From NCBI RefSeq assembly GCF_017349075.1, contig NZ_JAFMOF010000003.1, positions 558,001 through 622,000 of the forward strand: a stretch of DNA of 64,000 bases, in the 5' to 3' direction. The notes beneath the pieces were generated by a model that was given only the letters and a program-made list of their open reading frames with translations, did not search any database and had not been told where the DNA came from. Positions within the stretch are counted from its first letter, which is position 1, and every line of letters begins with the position of its first letter. Position numbers and translations under genes: made by a program. The DNA comes from Streptomyces triculaminicus. Its GTDB lineage: Bacteria; Actinomycetota; Actinomycetes; Streptomycetales; Streptomycetaceae. Positions 53,898-62,032 of this stretch are shown piece after piece.

Positions 53898-54602
53898 GTG
53901 AACAAGGCGCAGCTCGTTGAAGCGATTGCCGACAAGCTCGGCGGCCGTCAGCAGGCCGCGGACGCCGTCGATGCTGTTCTCGACGCGATGGTCCGTGCGG
54001 TTGTCGCCGGTGACCGGGTCTCCGTGACCGGTTTCGGCTCGTTCGAGAAGGTCGACCGTCCTGCCCGTTACGCCCGTAACCCGCAGACGGGTGAGCGGGT
54101 CCGGGTCAAGAAGACCTCGGTGCCGCGCTTCCGTGCGGGTCAGGGCTTCAAGGACCTGGTGGCCGGTACGAAGAAGCTGCCGAAGGGCGGCGAGGTCTCC
54201 GTCAAGAAGGCGCCCAAGGGCAGCCTTTCGGGCGGCAAGGTGACCGCCAAGGCCGCGGCCAAGAAGGCCACCGCCAAGAAGGCCACCGCCGCGAAGAAGA
54301 CCACCGCCGCCAAGAAGGCGACCGCGGTCAAGGCGACGCCGGCGAAGAAGACCGCCGCCGTCGCGAAGAAGGCGACCACGGCCAAGAAGGCCACCACCGC
54401 CAAGAAGGCGGCTCCCGCCACCAAGGCGGCCGCGGCCAAGAAGACCACCGCCGCGAAGAAGACGACCGCCGTCGCGAAGAAGGCGGCCCCGGCCAAGAAG
54501 GCGGCCGCCGCGAAGAAGACCGCGCCCGCCAAGAAGGCCACCACGCGCACCACCACCGCGCGCAAGACCACCGCCAAGAAGACCACCGCCAAGAAGAAGT
54601 AA
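53898..54602 (+). CDS. hupS: HU-family nucleoid protein with lysine-rich tail
   Basis: A 234-aa DNA-binding protein. Residues 1-92 are a complete HU fold (MNKAQLVEAIADKLGGRQQ, VTGFGSFEKVDRPARYARNP). From about 100 on runs a repetitive Lys/Ala/Thr tail of about 130 residues with KKATAAKKT-type repeats, like linker histone H1. In S. coelicolor HupS acts in spore nucleoid compaction. The GTG start has GAAGGGGAAG upstream. The tail is repeat-coded, so its length should vary between strains. Confidence 0.94.
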   Translation: MNKAQLVEAIADKLGGRQQAADAVDAVLDAMVRAVVAGDRVSVTGFGSFEKVDRPARYARNPQTGERVRVKKTSVPRFRAGQGFKDLVAGTKKLPKGGEVSVKKAPKGSLSGGKVTAKAAAKKATAKKATAAKKTTAAKKATAVKATPAKKTAAVAKKATTAKKATTAKKAAPATKAAAAKKTTAAKKTTAVAKKAAPAKKAAAAKKTAPAKKATTRTTTARKTTAKKTTAKKK

Positions 54603-54627
54603 GGCGGCAACCACGGCGTCACGCGCC

Positions 54628-54657
54628 GGGCCGGGCTCCCTCCGGGGAGCCCGGCCC
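54628..54657 (+). terminator. hupS terminator hairpin
   Basis: GGGCCGGGCTCCC pairs perfectly with GGGAGCCCGGCCC over TCCG. 25 bases behind the stop. Confidence 0.8.
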
Positions 54658-54689
54658 GCGGTGCGTCAGGGCCCGTACGGGCCGGGCGC

Positions 54690-54905
54690 TCAGAACGTCT
54701 GCAGCGTCACCAGGGTCACACGGCGGTCCGCCACCGGGCCCGCGTCGCCCTCCGCGAACTCGATCCGCACCCGCTGCCCCGGCCGCAGCAGCCGCAGGCC
54801 CCCGGCGTCGAACGCCGCCGTGTCGAAGGGCACGGGCGTGCCGTCGTCCAGGAGAACGCTCCCGGAGCGGGTCGAAGGGTCGAAGGTGTACGCGGTGGCC
54901 TGCAT
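54690..54905 (-). CDS. Small cold-shock-like beta-barrel protein, 71 aa
   Basis: MQATAYTFDPSTRSGSVLLDDG and the later LRPGQRVRIEFAEGD suggest an OB-type small barrel, as in cold-shock-domain relatives, but the RNP motifs are absent. Function unknown. It lies ten bases behind cofC on the same strand and may be co-transcribed. Confidence 0.65.
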   Translation of the reverse strand: MQATAYTFDPSTRSGSVLLDDGTPVPFDTAAFDAGGLRLLRPGQRVRIEFAEGDAGPVADRRVTLVTLQTF

Positions 54906-54915
54906 GGTCAGCAGC

Positions 54916-55566
54916 CTAGTCCGCCGCCCGGGCGGCCAGCGGCACGCCGCCGGTGACGGCCGCGGTGCGGGGCCCCACGCCCAGCGCCAGGGCCGCCCGT
55001 AAATCCTCTGCCGTGTCCACGTCCCGGCGCACGGAATCCACGCCCGTCAGGGTTATCTCATGCGCTCCCGAGGCATGATGACGGGCACGCGAACGCCCCT
55101 CGAACGCCGGAGCCAATTCCATTCCGGGCGCCGCCGAGAGCAGCGTCGTACCGATTCCCGCGGCATCCGCGAGAAATGCGCGCGGGAATTCCGTGGCGAA
55201 ATCGAGCACCCGCCCGAGTTCCGGTGTGCGCAGCGCCGGGAGATCCGCGTTCAGCGTCGCCACCGCCGCGTCCGGACGGTGGGCGCGCACCGCCCGCGCC
55301 CCGTGCTCCAGCGCCGCGTTGAGCCCCCCGCCCCCCGGCGGCTCGGGCAGTACCCGGGCGCCCAGCGCGGCCAGCTCCGCCCCGGCCAGCGGGTCGCGGG
55401 TGACGACCGCCACATCCCGCACCGACCGGCACTCCAGCGCCGCAGCCACCGTGTCCAGGGCGAAGGCCAGCGCGAGCGCCGGGCCGGGCAGCCGCCCGGG
55501 GTCCGCCCGCAGCCGGCTCTTGGCCATGGCCAGCGGCTTCAGCGGCACCACCAGCGTCCAGACCAC
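54916..55566 (-). CDS. cofC: Phosphoenolpyruvate/2-phospholactate guanylyltransferase (F420 biosynthesis)
   Basis: A 216-aa CofC/FbiD-like nucleotidyltransferase that guanylates phosphoenolpyruvate (actinobacteria) or 2-phospholactate for coenzyme F420. VVPLKPLAMAKSRL is the nucleotide-binding start, with LNADLPAL the metal/substrate segment. GTG 55566 follows GAGAGGGGGCG. Divergent from plsC. Confidence 0.85.
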   Translation of the reverse strand: MVWTLVVPLKPLAMAKSRLRADPGRLPGPALALAFALDTVAAALECRSVRDVAVVTRDPLAGAELAALGARVLPEPPGGGGLNAALEHGARAVRAHRPDAAVATLNADLPALRTPELGRVLDFATEFPRAFLADAAGIGTTLLSAAPGMELAPAFEGRSRARHHASGAHEITLTGVDSVRRDVDTAEDLRAALALGVGPRTAAVTGGVPLAARAAD

Positions 55567-55739
55567 ATCCGCCCCCTCTCTTCGCTTCGGCCCCATTGTC
55601 ACCCGCTGCCGCCGCCATGACCGGAACGCGGGGTTACGGTGTTCTCGACAGACCGGGTACCTGGGGCGACACTTGTCCGGCCCCCGGGTGAGCAGCACGA
55701 CCCGCAGCAGCTTCCAGGTCCCAACAGAAGGGTGTCCGA

Positions 55740-56516
55740 GTGTCCCGCCGCAGAATCGGCTTCTGGTACCGCTTTACGGCGGTGTTGGCGAAACCGCCGC
55801 TCGTGGTTCTGTTCAAGCGGGACTGGCAGGGAATGGAGCACATTCCGGCCGACGGCGGATTCATCACCGCGGTCAACCACAACTCCTATCTGGACCCCTT
55901 GTCGTACGCCCACTTCCAGTACAACACCGGGCGCGTCCCCCGCTTCCTGGCCAAGGCCGGCCTCTTCAAGGGCAGCTTCGTCGGCACCATCCTGCGCGGC
56001 ACCGGGCAGATTCCCGTCTACCGCGAATCCGCCGACGCCGCCGCGGCCTTCCGGGCCGCCGTGGACGCCATCAACAAGGGCGAGTGCGTGGCCTTCTACC
56101 CCGAGGGCACCCTCACCCGCGATCCGGACATGTGGCCCATGGAGGGCAAGACCGGCGCCGCCCGCGTCGCGCTGCTCACCAAGGCGCCCGTCATCCCGGT
56201 CGCCCAGTGGGGCGCCAACGAGGCGATGCCGCCGTACGCCAAGGAGAACAAGCTCCGGCTGTTCCCCCGCAAGACCCTCAAGGTGCTCGCGGGCCCGCCC
56301 GTCGACCTCTCCGCCTACTACGGCAAGGAACCCACCGCCGAGGTCCTGCGCGAGGTCACCGACGTCATCATGCGGGCGATCACCGAGCTCCTCGCCGAAC
56401 TCCGCGGCGAGCCCGCCCCCGCCGAGCCGTACAACCACAAGAAGGCCCGCACCGCCGCCCGCCGGCAGCAGACGGCCACCGGCACAGCGGCTTCGGCCGA
56501 GGAGGACAGCAAGTGA
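55740..56516 (+). CDS. plsC: 1-acyl-sn-glycerol-3-phosphate acyltransferase
   Basis: A 258-aa membrane-associated acyltransferase making phosphatidic acid. NHNSYLD is the HX4D-type motif and FYPEGTLTRD the substrate motif. The tail is basic. GTG 55740 with AGAAGG before it. Overlaps gpsA by four bases; together they supply glycerol-phosphate and phospholipid precursors. Confidence 0.92.
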   Translation: MSRRRIGFWYRFTAVLAKPPLVVLFKRDWQGMEHIPADGGFITAVNHNSYLDPLSYAHFQYNTGRVPRFLAKAGLFKGSFVGTILRGTGQIPVYRESADAAAAFRAAVDAINKGECVAFYPEGTLTRDPDMWPMEGKTGAARVALLTKAPVIPVAQWGANEAMPPYAKENKLRLFPRKTLKVLAGPPVDLSAYYGKEPTAEVLREVTDVIMRAITELLAELRGEPAPAEPYNHKKARTAARRQQTATGTAASAEEDSK

Positions 56517-57514
56517 CGCGCGTCGCCGTCTACGGCACCGGATCCTGGGGCACCGCCTTCGCGATGGTCCTCGCCGACGCCGGCTGCGAGGTGACCATGT
56601 GGGGCCGCCGCGCCGCCCTCGTGGACGCCGTCAACACCGGCCGCACCAACCCCGACTACCTCCCCGGCGTCGAGCTCCCCGCGGCCGTACGGGCCACCAC
56701 CGACCCCGCCGAGGCGGCCGACGGCGCGGCGTTCACCGTCCTCGCCGTCCCCTCGCAGACCGTGCGCGGCAACCTCACCGAGTGGGCGCCCCTGCTGCCG
56801 GCCGACACCGTCCTCGTGTCCCTGATGAAGGGCATCGAACTGGGCACCGCCAAGCGGATGAGCGAGGTGATCGAGGAGGTCGCCAAGGTCTCCCCGGACC
56901 GTGTCGCCGTCCTCACCGGCCCCAACCTGGCCAAGGAGATCGCGGCCCGGCAGCCCGCCGCCGCCGTCGTGGCCTGCCGCGACGAGTCCGTCGCCAAGCG
57001 CCTGCAGGCCGCCTGCCACACCCCCTACTTCCGCCCCTACACCAACACCGACGTCGTCGGCTGCGAACTGGGCGGCGCCGTCAAGAACGTCATCGCCCTG
57101 GCCGTGGGCATCGCCGACGGCATGGGGCTCGGCGACAACGCCAAGGCCTCCCTCATCACCCGCGGCCTGGCCGAGACGACGCGCCTGGGCCTGGCCATGG
57201 GGGCCGACGCCCACACCTTCGCCGGCCTCGCGGGCATGGGCGACCTCGTCGCCACCTGCTCCTCGCCGCTGTCCCGCAACCACACCTTCGGCGCCAACCT
57301 CGGCCGGGGCATGACCCTCGCCGAGACCATCGCGGTCACCAAGCAGACCGCCGAGGGCGTCAAGTCCTGTGAGTCCGTGCTCGATCTGGCCGGTCGTCAT
57401 GATGTCGACATGCCGATCACGGAGACGGTCGTGGACATCGTGCACGAGGGCAAGCCGCCCCTGGTGGCCCTCAAGGAGCTCATGGCGCGCAGCGCCAAGC
57501 CCGAGCGGCACTGA
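56513..57514 (+). CDS. gpsA: Glycerol-3-phosphate dehydrogenase [NAD(P)+]
   Basis: A 333-aa enzyme reducing dihydroxyacetone phosphate to glycerol-3-phosphate. VAVYGTGSWGTAFAMVLADAG is the NAD motif; ELGGAVKNVIALAVGIADGMG holds the catalytic Lys. GTG start overlaps the plsC stop by four bases, with GGAGGA upstream. Confidence 0.95.
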   Translation: MTRVAVYGTGSWGTAFAMVLADAGCEVTMWGRRAALVDAVNTGRTNPDYLPGVELPAAVRATTDPAEAADGAAFTVLAVPSQTVRGNLTEWAPLLPADTVLVSLMKGIELGTAKRMSEVIEEVAKVSPDRVAVLTGPNLAKEIAARQPAAAVVACRDESVAKRLQAACHTPYFRPYTNTDVVGCELGGAVKNVIALAVGIADGMGLGDNAKASLITRGLAETTRLGLAMGADAHTFAGLAGMGDLVATCSSPLSRNHTFGANLGRGMTLAETIAVTKQTAEGVKSCESVLDLAGRHDVDMPITETVVDIVHEGKPPLVALKELMARSAKPERH

Positions 57515-57539
57515 CGCACCCGCCGTCAGCAGGTACTCT
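57511..57539 (+). promoter_or_regulatory. Candidate ddl promoter
   Basis: CTGACG (57511-57516) and TACTCT (57534-57539) are spaced by 17 bp. Transcription would start about two bases before the ddl ATG, so the mRNA would be nearly leaderless; no ribosome site is seen. Confidence 0.6.
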
Positions 57540-57548
57540 CGACGCGAT

Positions 57549-58697
57549 ATGAGCAGCGAGACCTCCACCCAGAGCCCTGACCGGAAGCCGCGTGTCGCGG
57601 TCGTCTTCGGCGGCCGCAGTTCCGAACACGCCATCTCCGTGGTCACCGCGGGCGCCGTCCTGCGCGCCATCGACCGCACCAAGTACGAGGTGCTGCCGAT
57701 CGGTATCACCACCGACGGCCGTTGGGTCCTGACCGCCGACGACCCCGATCGGATGGCCATCGCCGGGCGCGAGCTGCCCGCCGTCGAGGACCTCACCGAG
57801 TCGGCCGACGGCGGCGTCCTGCTGCCCGTCACCCCCGCCAGCCGCGAGGTCGTCTACACCGAGCCGGGCGCCGTGCCCAAGGCGCTGGGCGAGGTCGACG
57901 TCGTCTTCCCCGTGCTGCACGGCCCCTACGGCGAGGACGGCACCCTCCAGGGCCTGCTGGAGCTGGCCGGCATTCCCTACGTCGGCGCGGGCGTCCTCGC
58001 CTCCGCCGTCGGCCAGGACAAGGAGTACATGAAGCGGGTCTTCCTCTCCTTCGGGCTGCCCGTCGGCCCGTACGAGGTGATCCGCCCGCGCGAGTGGCAG
58101 GCCGACCCGGCCGCCGCCCGCAAGAAGATCGTGGACTTCGCCGGCGAGCACGGCTGGCCGCTCTTCGTGAAGCCCGCCCGGGCCGGCTCCTCCATGGGCA
58201 TCACCAAGGTCGACGACATCTCGGGCCTGGACGAGGCCATCGCCGAGGCGCAGCGCCACGACCCGAAGATCCTGGTCGAATCGTTGCTGCGCGGCCGTGA
58301 GATCGAGTGCGGCGTGCTCGAGTTCGAGGACGGCCCGCGCGCCAGCGTGCCCGCCGAGATCCCGCCGGTCAGCGCGCACGACTTCTACGACTTCGAGGCC
58401 AAGTACATCGACTCGGCCTCCGGCATCGTGCCCGCCCCGCTGAGCGAGGACGAGACCCGCCGGGTCCAGGAGCTGGCCGTGGCGGCCTTCGAGGCCGCCT
58501 CCTGCGAGGGCCTGGTCCGCGCGGACTTCTTCCTCACCGAGGACGGCGAGTTCGTGATCAACGAGATCAACACCATGCCCGGTTTCACGCCCATCTCCAT
58601 GTACCCGCGCATGTGGCAGGAGACCGGTGTGGAGTACCCCGAGCTGGTCGACCGCCTCGTGCAGGCCGCCCTGCGCCGCCCCACGGGCCTGCGCTAG
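57549..58697 (+). CDS. ddl: D-alanine--D-alanine ligase
   Basis: ATP-grasp ligase, 382 aa, making the D-Ala-D-Ala of peptidoglycan. VAVVFGGRSSEHAISVV opens the protein; the ATP-grasp segments are PLFVKPARAGSSMGI and the metal site EDGEFVINEINTMPGFT. The K-Y-F triad for D-Lac ligases is not apparent, and no van genes are nearby, so D-Ala-D-Ala is expected. Confidence 0.95.
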   Translation: MSSETSTQSPDRKPRVAVVFGGRSSEHAISVVTAGAVLRAIDRTKYEVLPIGITTDGRWVLTADDPDRMAIAGRELPAVEDLTESADGGVLLPVTPASREVVYTEPGAVPKALGEVDVVFPVLHGPYGEDGTLQGLLELAGIPYVGAGVLASAVGQDKEYMKRVFLSFGLPVGPYEVIRPREWQADPAAARKKIVDFAGEHGWPLFVKPARAGSSMGITKVDDISGLDEAIAEAQRHDPKILVESLLRGREIECGVLEFEDGPRASVPAEIPPVSAHDFYDFEAKYIDSASGIVPAPLSEDETRRVQELAVAAFEAASCEGLVRADFFLTEDGEFVINEINTMPGFTPISMYPRMWQETGVEYPELVDRLVQAALRRPTGLR

Positions 58698-58707
58698 CAC
58701 CGCGACC

Positions 58708-58740
58708 CGGACCGGGCCCGCGAACACGGGCCCGGGTCCG
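58708..58740 (+). terminator. ddl terminator hairpin
   Basis: CGGACC-GGGCCCG pairs with CGGGCCC-GG-G-TCCG with one bulged base and a CGAACA loop. It lies 11 bases behind the stop. Confidence 0.65.
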
Positions 58741-58764
58741 GACCCTGCGACCAGGGGCCGGGGG

Positions 58765-59271
58765 TCAGGGCAGGACGCCCACCGGGATCGTCTTGCGGAC
58801 GGCGTCGGCGAGATCGGTCAGCGCGCTGATGTCGCCGGCCTCGCCCACCACCTGCTTCGGCAGCGTCACCTCGACCCACGCCTGCCGCAGCGTCGTGGTG
58901 CAGCGGACGCTTCCGTCCGGCTGCCGCTCGGGCAGCCAGCCGACGCCGTCGATCTCCACCGAATCGGCCGTGGGGTTGTAGTGTTCGGTGCCAGGCGTAA
59001 GGATCTTGGGACGCCCCACCCCGCAGCGCAGCGAGATCGCCGGGTCACCCCACACGGCGGTGAGGTCGGAGACCGGATCGGCGGCACGCCGCTTTCGCCC
59101 GTCCACGGTTTCGGGCAACTCCTTGTGCAGCGCCCGGCAGAGTTCGGCCTGCCGCGCCGGCGGCGTGGGCACCGCCGGGCTCGCCTTGCCGTCCGGGGCC
59201 GAGCAGGCCACGGACGCGCACAGCAGGGCGAGAGCGGGCAGGCCGAGGGGCCGGCGAAGCGAAGTCTTCAC
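58765..59271 (-). CDS. DUF3515 exported protein
   Basis: A 168-aa protein with a signal peptide (MKTSLRRPLGLPALALLCAS) and a Cys at the end of the hydrophobic core, probably a lipoprotein although the -3 residue is unusual. The folded part (about 45-168) matches DUF3515, an actinobacterial family. Converges with ddl. Confidence 0.8.
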   Translation of the reverse strand: MKTSLRRPLGLPALALLCASVACSAPDGKASPAVPTPPARQAELCRALHKELPETVDGRKRRAADPVSDLTAVWGDPAISLRCGVGRPKILTPGTEHYNPTADSVEIDGVGWLPERQPDGSVRCTTTLRQAWVEVTLPKQVVGEAGDISALTDLADAVRKTIPVGVLP

Positions 59272-59291
59272 CGGCCGAGCATACGGGGGAG

Positions 59292-59525
59292 CTAGATATG
59301 GACGACCGGGCAGGTCAGGGTGCGGGTGATGCCATCGACCTTCTGGACCTTGGCGACCACCATCCGGCCGAGTTCGTCCACGGTGTCCGCCTGGGCGCGC
59401 ACGATCACGTCGTACGGCCCGGTGACGTCCTCGGCCTGAATCACTCCCTCGATCTTTCCGATGACTTCGGCCACGGTCGACGCCTTGCCGACCTCGGTCT
59501 GGATCAGGATGTACGCCTGTACCAC
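59292..59525 (-). CDS. Stand-alone Lrp/AsnC ligand-binding (RAM) domain protein, 77 aa
   Basis: MVQAYILIQTEVGKASTVAE and the GPYDVIVRAQADTVDEL segment are the RAM/ACT-like domain of Lrp regulators without any DNA-binding part. Such proteins bind amino acids or join full-length Lrp oligomers. ATG 59525 with GGAGG-like site (CTGGAGGTTCC). Lies 20 bases downstream-side of the DUF3515 gene on the same strand. Confidence 0.88.
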   Translation of the reverse strand: MVQAYILIQTEVGKASTVAEVIGKIEGVIQAEDVTGPYDVIVRAQADTVDELGRMVVAKVQKVDGITRTLTCPVVHI

Positions 59526-59671
59526 GGAACCTCCAGGGCGGCTACGAGGATCATGTGGGGAGAAGAGACGCCACGGTACCGCGTCGTCGCACGGTGCGGG
59601 GAGACCCGCGCGGCCTGCGCGGCGCGGAACACGTCACGAACAGGGCAACCGACACTCCGAGGAGGAGCTCA

Positions 59672-60643
59672 GTGAAAGGCACCGTGGGCGAGTTGGGGGA
59701 GTTCGGGCTCATCAGAGAGCTGACCTCCCGTCTCACCACCACCCCGGCGGTCCGTCTCGGGCCGGGTGACGACGCCGCGGTGGTCGCCGCGCCCGACCGG
59801 CGGGTCGTGGCCAGTACGGACGTGCTCCTGGAGGGCCGGCACTTCCGCCGCGACTGGTCCACCGCCTACGACGTGGGCCGCAAGGCCGCGGCCCAGAACC
59901 TCGCCGACATCGCCGCCATGGGCGCCGTCCCCACGGCCGTCCTGCTCGCCCTCGTCGTCCCCGCCGAGCTCCCCGCCACCTGGCCGACCGAGCTGATGGA
60001 CGGCATCCGCGACGAGTGCCAGGTCGCCGGCGCGGCCGTGGTCGGCGGGGACGTGGTCCGCGGCGAGACGATCACCGTGGCCATCACGGCCCTCGGCGAC
60101 CTGCGCAACCACGAACCGGTCACCCGCTCCGGGGCCCGGGCCGGCGACGTCGTCGCCGTCACCGGCTGGCTGGGCTGGTCCGCGGCCGGCCTCGCCGTGC
60201 TCTCCCGGGGCTTCCGCTCGCCGCGCGCCTTCGTCGAGGCCCACCGCCGGCCCGAACCGCCGTACCACGCGGGTCCGGCCGCCGCCGCGCTCGGCGCCAC
60301 CGCCATGACCGACGTCAGCGACGGCCTCATCGCCGACCTCGGGCACATCGCCGAGGCCAGCAAGGTCCGTATCGACCTGCGCACGGCCGCCATCGACGTG
60401 CCCACGCAGATGTACGACATCGGCCAGGCCGTCGGCGTCGACCCCCTGCAGTGGGTGCTCACCGGGGGAGAGGACCACGCCATCGTCGCCACGTTCCCGT
60501 CGGACGTGAAGCTGCCCGCCCGCTGGAAGATCATCGGCGAGGTGGTCAACCCCTCCGCGCTGCCCCAGGTCACCGTCGACGGCGCACCCTGGGACAAGGC
60601 GGGCGGCTGGGACCACTTCGGGGACCTCGACCCCGATGAGTAG
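59672..60643 (+). CDS. thiL: Thiamine-monophosphate kinase
   Basis: A 323-aa kinase making thiamine pyrophosphate. GPGDDAAVV, GRKAAAQNLADIAAMGA and VGGDVVRG are AIR-synthase-fold motifs; the last part DVSDGLIADLGHIAEAS is conserved. GTG 59672 with GGAGGAG upstream. Confidence 0.93.
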   Translation: MKGTVGELGEFGLIRELTSRLTTTPAVRLGPGDDAAVVAAPDRRVVASTDVLLEGRHFRRDWSTAYDVGRKAAAQNLADIAAMGAVPTAVLLALVVPAELPATWPTELMDGIRDECQVAGAAVVGGDVVRGETITVAITALGDLRNHEPVTRSGARAGDVVAVTGWLGWSAAGLAVLSRGFRSPRAFVEAHRRPEPPYHAGPAAAALGATAMTDVSDGLIADLGHIAEASKVRIDLRTAAIDVPTQMYDIGQAVGVDPLQWVLTGGEDHAIVATFPSDVKLPARWKIIGEVVNPSALPQVTVDGAPWDKAGGWDHFGDLDPDE

Positions 60644-60696
60644 CGCCCGGGCCCCTCGCCCACGGCGGGAGGATCACGGCGGGTAGATTCGGCGCC

Positions 60697-61488
60697 ATGC
60701 CGATACCCCCACGCGTGCTGACCGTCGCCGGCTCCGACTCCGGCGGCGGTGCGGGCGTCCAGGCCGACCTGAAGACGATGCTCGCCCTCGGCACCCACGG
60801 CATGAGCGTGATCACCGCCGTCACCGCCCAGAACTCCCTGGGCGTCCAAGGCGCCTGGGAACTGCCCGCGGAGGCGGTCCGGGCGCAGTTCCGCAGCGTC
60901 GTCGACGACATCGGCGTCCAGGCCGTCAAGACCGGCATGCTGGCCTCGGCCGAGCTGGTGGAGACCGTGGCCGGCCTCCTCGCCGGCGTACGGGCCCCGG
61001 TGGTCGTCGACCCGGTCGGCGTCTCCAAGCACGGCGACGCCCTGCTGGCCGCCTCCGCCCTCGAGGCGGTCCGTACGCGCCTGCTGCCCGCCGCCACGGT
61101 CGCCACCCCCAACCTGGACGAGGTCGCCTGGCTGACGGGGGTGAGGGTGACCCGCGAGGCCGATCTACGGGCGGCCGCCGAGGCGGTCCTCTCCTACGGC
61201 CCCCGCTGGGCGCTCATCAAGGGCGGCCACCTCGACGGGGACGCGGTCGACCTGCTCACCGACGGCACCGACGAGCACTGGCTGCGCGCGCCGCGCCACG
61301 ACAACCGCCACACCCACGGCACGGGCTGCACCCTGGCCTCCGCCATCGCCGCGGGCCTGGCCAAGGGGGCGTCGGTGCCGGACGCCGTCGCGGCCGCCAA
61401 GGAGTACGTGACCGGCGCGATCGCGGCGGGCTTCGCGCTCGGGGGCGGCATCGGGCCGGTGGACCACGGATGGGCCTTCCGCCGCTGA
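60697..61488 (+). CDS. thiD: Hydroxymethylpyrimidine (phospho)kinase
   Basis: A 263-aa ribokinase-fold enzyme for thiamine pyrimidine synthesis. VAGSDSGGGAGVQADLKT is the substrate loop, and HTHGTGCTLASAIAAGLA the anion-hole and catalytic site. TAGATT ends seven bases before the ATG, so it may be leaderless despite lying behind thiL. Confidence 0.94.
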   Translation: MPIPPRVLTVAGSDSGGGAGVQADLKTMLALGTHGMSVITAVTAQNSLGVQGAWELPAEAVRAQFRSVVDDIGVQAVKTGMLASAELVETVAGLLAGVRAPVVVDPVGVSKHGDALLAASALEAVRTRLLPAATVATPNLDEVAWLTGVRVTREADLRAAAEAVLSYGPRWALIKGGHLDGDAVDLLTDGTDEHWLRAPRHDNRHTHGTGCTLASAIAAGLAKGASVPDAVAAAKEYVTGAIAAGFALGGGIGPVDHGWAFRR

Positions 61489-61542
61489 CCCGTGACCGGA
61501 CCGTGGCCGAGCCGTAAGGGCCGGAACCCTTTTCGGGCATGC

Positions 61543-61575
61543 AAAAAGCCGGCCACCTGAAGGTGACCGGCTTTC
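61543..61575. terminator. Bidirectional terminator between thiD and rpmB
   Basis: AAAGCCGG-c-CACC pairs with GGTG-a-CCGGCTTT around TGAA. Minus-strand read-out ends in TTTTTG, so it is a good rpmB terminator; it may also serve thiD. Confidence 0.8.
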
Positions 61576-61608
61576 AAGGTACGGCGAGGCTGCCGCGCTA
61601 CTAGCTAG

Positions 61609-61794
61609 TTAGCGCGAGACCTTGCCGGCCTTGATGCACGAGGTGCAGACATTGAGGCGCTTCGGCGTCCGACCGACCACGGCACGCACACGCTGGATGT
61701 TCGGGTTCCAGCGACGGGACGTACGGCGGTGCGAGTGCGAAATGTTGTTGCCGAAGCCCGGCCCCTTGCCGCAGACGTCGCAGTTGGCAGCCAC
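61609..61794 (-). CDS. rpmB: 50S ribosomal protein L28 (zinc-ribbon, C+ form)
   Basis: A 61-aa ribosomal protein. CDVCGKGP and CTSCIKAGKV supply four Cys for zinc. Streptomycetes also carry C- paralogs used in zinc shortage; this is the zinc form. Confidence 0.96.
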   Translation of the reverse strand: MAANCDVCGKGPGFGNNISHSHRRTSRRWNPNIQRVRAVVGRTPKRLNVCTSCIKAGKVSR

Positions 61795-62032
61795 GGGTCA
61801 CTCCAAAGACTTCAGATGCACTTACGGGAAATCCCGGCGTGCCGGGTCGTAGGTGACTGGCTTGCCAGGGGGATGGCCTGATTCGCATCAGGCAACCGGA
61901 GCAGCATACAACGACCGCTCCTGGACAACGAAACTACCATGACCGGCCCGGACCCCGCCCCGGGACGCCCTCCGGAACCCGGCGCGGGACTACTCTGCTC
62001 CAGCATCGCCCACAGCCCCGAGGAGGACCCAC
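61795..62032. other. rpmB/DAK2 divergent intergenic region
   Basis: 238 bases containing promoters in both directions. GAGGAG precedes the DAK2 gene start. No clear hexamers or further gene. Confidence 0.45.

Noticed and set aside
54240..54600. Repeat array resembling a minisatellite or CRISPR
   Set aside because: It encodes the lysine-rich HupS tail in one reading frame.
58765..59271. DUF3515 gene as degraded because of an atypical lipobox
   Set aside because: The frame is intact with normal codon usage and the full domain; the lipobox variation is minor.
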